64,000 bases of DNA. Source: Batkoa obscura. Taxonomy: Eukaryota > Entomophthoromycota > Entomophthoromycetes > Entomophthorales > Batkoaceae. The DNA is taken from assembly GCA_030770535.1 (NCBI GenBank), contig JASVEC010000025.1, positions 434,001-498,000 on the forward strand, written 5' to 3'. A model generated the notes under the pieces. The model was not told where the DNA came from, did no database searches, and saw only the letters and a program-made list of their open reading frames with translations. Of the stretch, positions 10,822-20,958 are shown piece by piece (positions within the stretch are counted from its first letter, which is position 1; every line of letters begins with the position of its first letter). The position numbers and the translations under genes were made by a program.

Positions 10822-12489
10822 TTAACGTTGCTGAAAGATGATATCGAGCGGTGCATGACCCTTTGGGTGTAAAACAATGTAAGCAATAGATTCAAGCATT
10901 ACATTTTTATCCTTAAGCAAGATATCAAAGTTTAAAAAGAGAGCTACTAAAGTAAGGGACAACTCTAAGTTAGCTAAATTGCGTCCAATGCAAGATCGGG
11001 GACCAGAGGAAAAAGGAAGGAAAGCTTTAAGGTCATTCTTTTTACGATCATCAAAACGATCTGGATTGAACTTTTCAGGCTGATCCCAATAGCTTTCCGA
11101 GTGATGCATGGCATAGCAATTGGTAAAAAGTTCTGTATCCTCAGGCAAAAAATAGCCATTTAAAGTAAGTGCATGGGGAACTTTTCTTAACATTGGGTGG
11201 GAACCTACTGGATAGTAACGTAAGATTTCCTTTAAGACTTTTTGAAAATAAGGTAAGTCTTGAACAATCTTTTTGTAACTTAAAGGATCTTTGGTACTGG
11301 GAAATACTTGACGTATCTCCTTTTCTAATTTTACTTTAACTTCAGGGTGTTTGAGAATTAAATACAAAGCCCAAGTTAAAGTATGTCCAGTCGTGTCACT
11401 ACCTGCTAATCTATAAAAAATTATTTAATATTTAATTTTAGGTTATTCTATCATTATTACAGTAATTCAGCGCACTCCTCCATAAGGTCTACCATAGAAA
11501 TAGGTTCATCCGTTACTGGATCTTTAGCATAAATTAAAGAGTTAAGTAAGTCGTTGGGGACCTCTTCCCCATTTTCAATCATCTGCTTGCGTTGTAAAAT
11601 AGAATCTTTAGCCATCTAGAGAATATTAATAATTGCTAGTAATATCAAATAAAACATATTACAATAGCCAAATTTTTATAATAGGGATTGCCAAACAACC
11701 TTACTGGTGGTACCACCGCATTTAAAACCACAAAAACCATTAAGTTACGTATCCAATCTAGGATGGTGTGATAGGAACCACCTAAAAGATTGAAGTCTTT
11801 ACTGAACACTAATTTTCCAATCACATCCTATTAAAAATATTATTAAGATCAATAAAAATTATAGACTATAATTTTTTTACATAAGCTAAATAAATGAATT
11901 CTTTGGACATATCCACTGCATTCCCATTCAATTCTTTAAGCTTGTTTACTAACTTATTGACCCCACATTCAATAACAATAGCTTCCAATTTTAAAATATT
12001 ATTTTCACTAAAGGCTTTTGCAGCCGTTCTTCTTCTTGATGAATGTTGCTTACGATCCTTAATTGAAATCATGGACCATCCTACAGTGCGCATATGATTA
12101 TAAAAATTGGTTTTTTCAAATTTATAATTGTTATGAATTTGTTTCCAACTATCAACGTCATTAACGCTTATCTTATCTAAACCTAAAGTGAGCTTTTAAT
12201 AAATTTCAGGTTAAAAGCGATAACGATAATGCTTACTTATCCTTACCACAGGACCATAGATATTATGTAAGTTGGAGAGATGTATATGAAAAGTGCCATT
12301 AATCATAAAATAAAGATCATATAAAGGGATAATTCTAGATATAAAAGGTCCAGGTATGTGTTTGTAAGGGCTTAAATATAAACTGTAAACAATAAAAGAT
12401 AACCATGAAATAATAATTATAAAAAATAACAAAGTATAGTCTAAGTCGTATAATAAGTCTATAATAGGTTGATGCAGTAGTGACAGCAT
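10822..12489 (-). CDS. Cytochrome P450 paralogue, five exons
   Basis: Exons 12489-12237, 12182-11881, 11827-11663, 11615-11461 and 11410-10822 encode 487 residues; introns are 47-54 nt. It has an N-terminal anchor (about 19-38), the hinge HIPGP, I-helix motif AGSDTT, ExxR as EILR, and haem motif FSSGPRSCIGRN with the Cys ligand. Exons 2-5 are 302, 165, 155 and 589 nt, exactly as in the gene at 7304-8965, and all four introns lie at the same positions and phases. The two therefore arose by inverted gene duplication and have since diverged in protein sequence. Here the I-helix Ala is canonical where the sister has Gly. Likely an ER monooxygenase of unknown substrate. Confidence 0.9.
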
Positions 12490-13912
12490 ATTAAGTTTCT
12501 AAAATAAAATATTCATACCATGAGTTTTTTTCGTTGGCTTTTATATAATAGTTTATCAAGTTAACGTTCAATATAATGCTTGGAATGGAAGTCAACGTTG
12601 TTTTAAGGTGTATTGAGTTAGCTAACAGTGAACTAAATCTTTACTTAATACATTAATTAATAGCGTGGTATGATTATCGGAAACTTTTAAACTACAACCA
12701 CTAATTTGGTAATCATACTTAAATTAAAATTCAGAATCTGACGTTAAAAGAAGGGGTGTATAAAAGAAAGTATTTTTGCTATTTTAAGTTGAAAAAGTTG
12801 TATCCTCTTTTCGGTTAGATGAGGCAATCGAATTTTTTAACTGGTATCGTGTTTATTTAAAATTATACCTATATGTCGATTTTTATATTGTATATGCTAT
12901 TTTTAAATATATATTCATTATGGCAATAGCTTGGGTTTTAATAACTAGATCAGCGCAACAGACTTGATCTTTTAGAGTTTAATTCCGCCAATGTGGCCTA
13001 ACTAATTTTGACACTTTGCTATCGTTTGCATTTGAAACTTCTAATTCAATATAAAATAAAGGGTGCGTTAGTGGTATTAAAAATAAAGGATATCAAAGTA
13101 ATCCTTCTGTTTTTAATACATTGTTTTTAATACATTGTTTTAATTATTTAACTCCTTTAATGTATTAACTAAGGATTTAATTTGATCTTTTCAACTTCAC
13201 TTAGTAATAAGTAAAGTAATTTATAAACAAATCCCTTTTTATTATTAAACAATGAATTAATTACATCTTACATTTACTTTTTAATAGAATGTTCGTTATG
13301 AATTTTAAAGGGCAGGTAAAAAGGTGTTCAAATGCTTAATTTTAGTTTCTATAATCTAGTTTACTCTTAAGGGTAATGTAACAGCAGTAAATTCAATAAT
13401 TTCATAGAAATTTTTATATTTCTAATCGACAACAGCGTATACAACTATATTTAAAGCCCTTTTAATCAAAGAATTCGTAAAAAAACTACATTTATTCATT
13501 TAATAATAATAAATTATTAATAATCACAATAAAAAAGTACAGTATTCGTAGTTTTATAATAACTTTTGAATAACGATCAACGTAAAAATATGACAATTTG
13601 AATGAGATTTTCTTTACTCGATAGCTTTTACACTACATACCTTTTAAAAATAAAAACCCTACAACTTATTTTATATAAGTTTACTATTATACTTTTGTTC
13701 TAAAAAAATATATGGGAACGCATTTTATTGTTTAAAAATTTACTGATAATTTTTTCACCCAAATAACGCTTAAGAAATGGAAAAAGTGATGAAACCAAAA
13801 GAAATCCATATTATAAAAAAGTTCAAAAAATAAAAAAGTAGAAAGTAAACACGCTAGCTAAAAGAGCGGTCTTTAAAAATATATATTTTTATTAATCTAC
13901 TACGATATGTAA
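12490..13912. other. Intergenic upstream of P450; one decayed MITE
   Basis: Upstream region of the minus-strand P450 and of tRNA-Ser. Apart from the degraded MITE at 13713-13810 no gene or repeat is recognisable. Confidence 0.6.
13713..13810 (+). mobile_element. Degraded MITE copy
   Basis: Family core recognisable (tttactgataattttttcac, ataacgcttaagaaatgg, gtgatgaaaccaaaag), but both termini have diverged. One of the older copies. Confidence 0.7.
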
Positions 13913-13994
13913 GACACTTTGGCCGAGCGGTTAAGGCGTGAGCCTAGAAAGCTCATGGGGTTTCCCCGCGCAGGTTCAAATCCTGCAGGTGTCG
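13913..13994 (+). tRNA. tRNA-Ser (anticodon AGA)
   Basis: 82 nt with a 7-bp acceptor stem (GACACTT with AGGTGTC) and discriminator G. The A box is TGGCCGAGCGG-like and there is a long variable arm (GGGG/CCCC stem). The B box is GGTTCAAATCC. The anticodon loop CTAGAAA lies between stems TGAGC and GCTCA, giving AGA. No intron. A T-rich run follows. Confidence 0.97.
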
Positions 13995-14045
13995 TACTTT
14001 TGATTTTTGTGTACACAAAATCAGAGCTATTAGGTATTCTTATAT

Positions 14046-14149
14046 ATGGGGATGTTTTTTTTGGTTTCATTATTTTTTTTCATTTTTTAAGCGCTATTTG
14101 AGTGGAAAGATTGTTAGTAAAATTCTTAAACAGAAAAATACATCCCCAT
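14046..14149 (-). mobile_element. MITE copy beside tRNA-Ser
   Basis: Well-preserved inverted copy, about 50 bp downstream of tRNA-Ser. TA flanks both ends. The flanks outside the element are themselves inverted repeats (tattaggtat on the left, ataccta on the right), so the insertion split a hairpin-like target. Confidence 0.9.
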
Positions 14150-14164
14150 ATAAGGATACCTAAT

Positions 14165-14402
14165 ACTCCCAGTTTTTTTTCAACTGGATTATCGGTTTAG
14201 CCAGACTTTTCATAATTTGGGTCGGTTTCTTTTTTCCAGGCTTATTTTTTCAATCCTTTTTCTTATCTTTCTTTTTATCTTTTATTTATTTATTTTATCA
14301 GAAGCGGATTTATCAGTAACATACTCACCACCTGTGCCCTCTTTGGCATTTTTTTATGCTCATCTTTTATTTTCCTAAAAATGACATCTTCTGGATTTTT
14401 AT
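14165..14402 (-). pseudogene. Lys-rich coding relic
   Basis: On the minus strand a Lys/Asp-rich stretch followed by a segment reading PTQIMKSLAKPIIQ is partly open, with an internal stop. An upstream piece in another frame reads PEDVIFRKIKDEHKK. It appears to be a broken gene fragment between a MITE and the TE-A remnant. I do not recognise it. Confidence 0.3.
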
Positions 14403-15215
14403 ATTGGGGATGTCCGAACTGGTTTCATTTTTTTATCCAATTTAAATATTCTATATTGTAAGTTAACAGAATTTCTATTAAGTTTAATACAAGTTCCTGG
14501 ATTAACAAGGCTTTTACTAATATAACTTATATATTGATATTAATTAAAGCTATAATATGTAAATAAATGCTTGTTTTTATAAAACTTTATTAAAAAATAC
14601 TCATTATTGGCCGTTTTATAACTAATATTGTAGATTTACTATTAAATAAATAAATTGTTTCAATGTTATAATTACATTATTGATATATAACTAAGTTAAT
14701 AAATGGCTGCATGGGAGGGAGTGGTTAGTCTTAAAACTATAACCAACTATCTTTATGTAATTCAAGTGTTATAATAATAGGTAAAAGCTATTATTACAAT
14801 TACTTGCTTTTTAGCTATTTATTAACTTAGTTATTAATAATTTAAGTAATATCAACATTTAATAATTGATTTCTATCATTTAGTAAGCTACTTACTTACT
14901 GAATATTGAAACTTTTAAATTTTCTGTTATTTTGTGAGATAAACTAGGGCTAATTTTTTAATTTTTTATAGACCCTGTACCTTTAATTAGAATTATATCG
15001 CTTTTTTTAATTTATCAGATACCGGGTAACAGCGTAGTTTATTATTATGTTTAATAAAATATAAATACTTTTTAATGCTTTATATTATTTTTATTTTTTT
15101 AATACTTTTTAAAAGCTATATTTATTCTATTATTACTAACAACTAAATTCTGAAATTATTACGTTTATAAATAAAAATCTTAAATTCTGAAATTAATTAA
15201 TATCTTCTATTTTAC

Positions 15216-15446
15216 CTAATGCTTCAAAATTATTTTTCTATTATAAAAATTTCCAAAATGTCTATCAACTGTATTTTTTCTATGATGCTCAGTAAAAAAA
15301 TTAAGATCAATATTTAAATTATTATTTGTTTTATAATTTTCTTTAAGTATATAATATAAAAACTTTTGAGATTTAAATAGTTTCTTATATCTGCCCATAT
15401 GGGGATGTATTTTTGTGTTTAAGAATTTTACTATCAATTTTTCCAC
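15216..15446 (-). pseudogene. Remnant of TE-A transposase C-terminal region
   Basis: A 76-codon open stretch. Its middle, containing SQKFLYYILKE, then NIDLNFFTEHHRKN and DRHFGNF, aligns with the transposase at 43793-44365 (FAEHHRKSIVDGHFGN). Its first residues come from the nested MITE. Several substitutions and frame breaks mark it as dead. Confidence 0.7.
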
Positions 15447-15501
15447 TTAAATAGCGCTTAAAAGATGGAAAAAGTGATGAAGCCAAAAAAAACACCCCCA
15501 T
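15399..15501 (+). mobile_element. MITE nested in truncated TE-A
   Basis: Near-consensus copy. The uninterrupted TE-A sequence at about 44133-44150 (ctgcccatatatta) gives the empty site. Comparison shows that TA was duplicated on insertion, or equally ATAT if the ends are set at the G/C runs. Confidence 0.93.
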
Positions 15502-15545
15502 ATATTAACTTTTATAAACTTTTAAACAAAAAATACATCCCCCTA

Positions 15546-16069
15546 TGCTCTTGTTTTTTTGGTTAATGAATGCAAAGACGCAATTTTAATCAATTGAAAG
15601 ACCATAGTTTTAAATGTTTTTATAAATAATATTACAAGACCAATATTATATTCTTTATAGCTTTTAAAAAACAGTGTTTAGAGCTATGATAACTAATTTT
15701 GCTTAGTACAACCTTTTATTCTTTGAAACAGATATAAAGATAGTTAAAGTAATATCTAAATAGATTTTATAATTAGTTTTTTTATTATAATATGTAAATG
15801 CATTCAATCAGTTTATTAGAATAAAATTGCAAATATCGAAAACGCAAAACTTATATTAAAAAAACTTATTAATATTTTAAATTCATAAAATCTTAGTAAT
15901 GATCTTTTTATTAAAGCTTTTATACAAATAGCTAAAAAAATTAAATTGTTGTAATATACAACTCCTAATAAAAATCAATAATAAAACATAATTTATTATA
16001 TAAAAATGTTTTGAATAAAGTAATCAAAATAGTTAAAAAGACGGTAATATTATAACTTAATTGTTGATT
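15546..16069. other. Intergenic, no gene seen
   Basis: A+T-rich stretch between the TE-A remnant and the 3' end of the Kelch-type pseudogene. Nothing recognisable. Confidence 0.6.
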
Positions 16070-17681
16070 TTATCTAGCCCATAATCTCTTTTGATCTCTT
16101 ATCATACTCATATTCCTTATATGGTTAGCATGTAATTTACTTGGTAGCCTAACATCATCATCTTCAATTTCATGGGAATGACTAAAAATTTCAGTATTAT
16201 AATAACTATTGTCAGGATCTAATGGATTGATGGGTTTAATAACAACAGGCTTAATAATAGTTCTTAGTGACTTCCTTTTATTTAATTTGCGTTTGTATAA
16301 AATAATTACTATAATTACTATAATTAGTACAGTTACTATGAACCTAATTGCCCCTCTTATAGTTCCTCTAATTAATAATCCGTAGCTACTGTTATCTTCA
16401 ACCTCTTTAGAATTAAGTTTGTTGCCTATATTACCATTGATCAATGGGGGTATGCCATTCATCTTTTCCCAAATCTCCTCAAATTTGACATTTGAACTTT
16501 ATTTATACTTTGGGGTATAAATGAATCAGTATCGATATCAGTAGAATTGCTAGCGAGTGATAAATTCGAATTTATTTTATAAATGTTTTCATATCTAAAT
16601 AAATTTATTAGATACTTATCATAAATAGCGAAGCATCCCATATGACTGAGTTTAGTAGAATGATTTAATGGTATAAATTGAAATATTTGTAATTGAATTT
16701 TATAAAAATTAACTTGATTATCAAAATCATTTACAATACTATAAATAGATTCCTTTCCTTTTATAATATTTATACTCTTATTGTCTTTATATTTGATATC
16801 ATATTTGTATATCATATTGCTATTTAAATCCAATTCATATAAAATATTTCTTGCACCAGTCTTATCAAGTATCCCAATAGGTCCAGATTCAAAATAATAT
16901 AATTTGTTGTTTTTAACAAATAATAATTTTTGGTAATAATCCTCATTCGATTTATATATGGGGATGTATTTTTATGTTTAAGAATTTTACTAACAATCTT
17001 TGCTGAAATAGCGCTTAAAAGATGGAAAAAAGAATGAAGCCAAAAAAAACACCCCCATATCGTCTTTAACTCTTTAGTTTCAATATTAAATGATTTAATC
17101 TCTATTAGTAAAAATCCGGTATTTTTTATAGTATTATCATTATTGAGGGTTAATTGATAATAATGAGCATCTAAATAATCAGATATAAATAACTTATTTA
17201 AATTAACTTCATCTTTTAAAACATAACAATAATATATAACTTCGAAGAAATTCAACTTCGATAGATTAGTTTTATTCTTTAATCGATGAAGCCCGTTAAT
17301 AAAAGATTCGCTATGCCATTCCTTTTTTTCAGTATCAAGGTGATTAAATGAAAGCATTGTTTACTAGCATTATCATGGAAGCTTATTAATGTTTTGTTTC
17401 CAATATTAAATACATACGACATGATAGTTTGATTAGGTGTATTATTTACTTTAACTTCTTCACATTCTGCTATACTCCCACTTAATTTGAATACATTTCT
17501 TAAATTTAACTTGAATAACAATTTATTAGTCTCTCTTCTACCTAAGTTTGAGATTTCAATAAACCCATATATTATAATACAATTCATCATCTATTACAAT
17601 ACATCCACCATCGATTAGCCTTGGTGTTTTTGCGTTAATTTTATTAAATAATAAATTGATAAGTATTAAAAATAATGACAT
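16070..17681 (-). pseudogene. Broken Kelch-type single-pass membrane protein gene
   Basis: The start at 17681 opens a signal peptide (MSLFLILINLLFNKINA) and the Kelch-family opening (GGCIVIDDELYYN), like the Cys-Ala-Ile-Met segment of the genes at 36123 and 40712. The frame changes near 17570 and near 17350. It is then interrupted by a MITE (16958-17058) whose 101-bp net insertion shifts the frame. Downstream of the MITE the ancestral frame runs on through a residue stretch containing KLLFVKNNKLYYFESG into 16833-16459. A last frame (16462-16070) carries a TM helix (VTVLIIVIIVIILY) and a basic-acidic tail. With at least four breaks this is a pseudogene, although some junctions could be unrecognised introns. 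The tail lacks the WSENDGTN motif of its relatives. Confidence 0.7.
16958..17058 (+). mobile_element. MITE inside the Kelch-type pseudogene
   Basis: 101 bp from atgggg to cccccat. The 97-bp core between the G and C runs plus the duplicated bases adds 101 bp, which is not a multiple of three. TA (or ATAT) flanks both sides. Confidence 0.93.
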
Positions 17682-19485
17682 TGTAAAAACAAATTAAATG
17701 TATATTTGGTTTGGCATATATTTCGCATGGCCTTTAATCAGTAAAAAACTCATTCCTATATATAAGATGTTCTTAACTGATTACTATTTATGATAAATTT
17801 GGTAAGTTTATTGAAGTTTGATTCCATGTTGAATTATTTTCATTTGTACTAAATTGTTAATGGTTTTGGCATTGTCATCTTATCTAAATTATAAAAGTAT
17901 TTGTTAAAAAAAGTATTTTGGAATTAGAAAACTATACTTCAATATTATTAGAAATTAAAATAATACCTATAAAAAAAGTAAAATCAGTGGGAATCTACTA
18001 ACTTTTAATTTTTAATAGAAATACTATAATTTTAAGTAGTTAATAAGTTTAAAATTAAGGCTGATTTGAAATATTATGTAATACTACTTTCAAATCCTTG
18101 ATAAAAAAATTATGGTATAAGTCAATAGTTCTAAATTGATAAATTCCGCGAATAAGCTATAATACAAAAAACATAATTTTTTGCTGTTTGAGATATCATC
18201 GATCTAATTATAGTGAGATTTTCCATTCGTAAAACTTTCAGTAGTTACGCTTTAGTGATATACTTTATTTATGCACATATTTTCAACATATAAAAATCAT
18301 TTTTTAGATATATAATTTACATTTGGTAATAATGTTGATAGCGGAAATAAGAAATGGGGATGTATTTTTGTGTTTAAGAATTTTACTAACAATTTTTCCA
18401 CTCAAATAGCGCTTAAAACATGGAAAAAGTGACGAAGGTAAAAAAAACACCCCCAAATCATGGTAGCTTTTGAGGTAATAAAACTTGATGGATAAGGTTC
18501 AAAAGGATTTATTATTTAAGATTATCATCCATAGATGTTTACCCATTGTCTTGTATTAGGTTTTTAATCATTTATAATTTATGAATATTTGTGAAACCAA
18601 AGTTTTATTTTAATATCCTTGTATTATTCATTTATAACATATGATTTGGAATAATGACAAGCTTCTACTTTATCTTGCTAGCGATTATAAAAATTAATTT
18701 AATACAATTATTATTCATAATATCAGAATATAACTTTTCAATTATTTTTATCAATTATCTTTAGGTAATAGACAATCTACCATTATTGAAGGTGGATTAC
18801 TTAAGTAAAAATAACGATTCTAATAAAAAAGCAATGATAATCAGCTTTTGCTATACATTCTTTGTTAATCCTTTGAGCATTTTATATTTTTGTAATAACT
18901 TGTAATGTTTTTATTTAACATTATTTCTTATTATGCAATAAATTTTATTTATAATTATATTGTATAAAATAATATATACATTTAATACCATTTGAGTTAT
19001 TTCAATAAACAAAAACATCAAGACATTCAAATGATTTAACTGAGGAGTATATTAGATATTTTTACTTATAATCATATATACAGCTTGTTCTAATCTTAAT
19101 CTATTTTAACTTTAAACTATTCAACTTTAGACTAGAACTTGAAGAGTTCTGTCGCTTTATTAGAAGTATAATTTATTTTGATAAAACAAAAACTAACTAT
19201 ATTGATTCAACTGTTATTCAGTGTATTATCTTATAGCATAATATAATGGAGTAAATAGTTTTAACAAATAGCATAAATATACAAAGCTTAAAATAAATAT
19301 TACAAAAAGAACACGTGTATAAATATAAAATCAATATTTAGATTAAATCTTAAAAATGTAACTTTATAAATAGGTATAAAGTAAGTGAACATTTCAATAA
19401 TAAAATAAAACAAAAACACATTGAATTTTCAAAAAAAATTACTATTTGTACTATACTTTAAATTTGTAAATAAAAAACAAATAAC
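17682..19485. other. Intergenic with one MITE
   Basis: 1.8 kb of A+T-rich sequence without supported genes. A MITE lies at 18354-18456. The last 150 bases are the probable promoter of the small secreted gene at 19486. Confidence 0.6.
18354..18456 (+). mobile_element. MITE copy
   Basis: Near-consensus left end (atggggatgtatttttgtg) and core; right end is acacccccaaat. The flanking TA has decayed on both sides. Confidence 0.88.
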
Positions 19486-19773
19486 ATGAATATGAGCAAC
19501 CTTATTATTTTAGCTTTATTAGTTGCAGAGGATATTGTCAGTTCCAATGTAAATGATTTTACAAATGTCTTTAGACTCACACCAGATATTACCAAATGTT
19601 TGTTGTTAAATAATGAAAGTCATGGTTGGGTCATAGATTCAGATCCCAAGTGCTTACCATGTTGGATATTGACTAGTGATCATTATAGTTGCTTTGAGTA
19701 TGACTTTAAAGATAAGTATGATAGCTGGAAAGGCATGTTTGATCGTACGAAACTAAAAGGTCTAAAAGTATAG
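19486..19773 (+). pseudogene. Small secreted Cys protein gene, probably truncated by a frameshift
   Basis: The 95-residue reading frame starts with a hydrophobic signal peptide (about residues 1-20) and contains Cys38, Cys56, Cys59 (KCLPCW) and Cys69. It stops at 19773. A second frame that overlaps the end stays open to 19842 and encodes DCFDQANMSQKCLPC, repeating the KCLPC motif. This strongly suggests that a frameshift cut a longer Cys-rich protein. It resembles small secreted effector-like proteins of fungi; no family is recognised. The truncated product could still be secreted. Confidence 0.5.
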
Positions 19774-20004
19774 TACAAGGTGGCAAGTCATCTACTGACT
19801 GCTTTGACCAAGCTAATATGAGTCAAAAATGTCTTCCTTGTTAGATAAAAATGGTGCAAAATAGGATCGTTATTTAAAATCTGATGGTAAATATTCATAG
19901 GGGTGTAAAGATTGAAGTCTAAATTATGTTACATTGATTTGAAATAAATAAATCGAATTTTGATAACTTGATTAAATATTTGTTTTAACATTTAGATTAT
20001 TATA

Positions 20005-20095
20005 TAAAGATGCATTTTTTGTTTAAGAATTTTACTAATCTTTGCACTCAAATAGCGCTTAAAAATAGAAAAATGAAGCCAAAAAGACACCCCAT
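20005..20095 (+). mobile_element. Degraded MITE copy
   Basis: Core retained (gtttaagaattttactaat, ctcaaatagcgcttaaa). The left G run is lost and short internal deletions shorten it to about 91 bp. Confidence 0.8.
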
Positions 20096-20578
20096 ACCTT
20101 GGTTTATAATTTCATAATAATAATTCAAATCTAATCATATAAATAGAGTTTATATAGAAATATTGGAGAATAAATAGTTTTAAGAGGTAAAAAGGCAACA
20201 CTGCCAATACTTTCAAGCCCTAAAATTGCTTGATTCATAGCTAACCATCCTATGTATTATACTACTAGCACAATTCGTTTTAGTTTGACATGAAAAAAAG
20301 TATAGTTTTAAAATGTTAATAATATGAATTTGTTAGCTGAAACATGAAATGTTATATGTTTGATTTGTTCTTAATGGATTTTTAGTAAAAGATAATACTT
20401 TCCAAATGAGATAATTAATCTAAAGCGAATTTAAAGAAACTATATGATTGTAAAGCAATTTTATTTATTTCATGGTTAACTTCCAAATTGACTTATAAAC
20501 TTGAAAATTATTATTGTTATAATTAAACGAATTTGTATTTTAAATTTGCAACTTTACAAAATAAACGGAATCATATAT

Positions 20579-20673
20579 ATGGGGGTGTTTTTTTTGGTTT
20601 CAATTTTCTATTTTTAAGCGCTATTTGAGTGGAAAGATTAGTAAAATTCTTAAACAAAAATATACATCCCCAT
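20579..20673 (-). mobile_element. MITE copy upstream of the kinase gene
   Basis: Left end atgggggtgttttttttgg, right end catccccat, TA on both sides. A few bases are deleted in the middle. Confidence 0.92.
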
Positions 20674-20958
20674 ATAATAGTTATCTTACTAATTATATAT
20701 CTCTGTTTATTTTACAAGATTACAAACTCAAATAAACAAATTACATTTAAATTATAAGAGTAGTACTATTGAAATCATAAATGGATGTGCTTGGAAGAAA
20801 ATAAAATGGTGGAACAATTAATCAATAGCCCTGGTAAATAGAAATGATAGGCTGGAATAAGAATAAATTATATACTTTGTAGGAACAAGTTTACTATTAA
20901 TAATACCTTAAAATTTATATAAAATTTACTTTTTATCTTTTAACTAATTATTTTTAAA

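Larger units (their letters stand above)
14403..15545 (-). mobile_element. Truncated TE-A DNA transposon with nested MITE
   Basis: The left end reads ttggggatgtccgaactgg, matching the left end of the full TE-A copy at 43058. Sequence similarity continues for about 1.1 kb (compare 14403-15398 with 43057-44150), including the internal inverted repeat and the C-terminal part of the transposase frame. A MITE sits inside at 15399-15501. Homology then resumes briefly (ttataaacttttaa) before an abrupt C-rich end at about 15543 (atacatccccctat) that resembles a MITE end. The transposase N-terminal half and the right TIR are missing. Confidence 0.85.
19774..20958. other. Intergenic with two MITEs; upstream region of the kinase gene
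   Basis: Contains a degraded MITE (20005-20095) and a good one (20579-20673), the latter about 285 bp upstream of the kinase start. Around 20160-20290 the minus strand shows a short open protein-like stretch (reading MNQAILGLESIGS) that I cannot assign. Confidence 0.6.

Noticed and set aside
13919-14101. 60-residue frame over tRNA-Ser
   Set aside because: It is the tRNA and MITE sequence read through.
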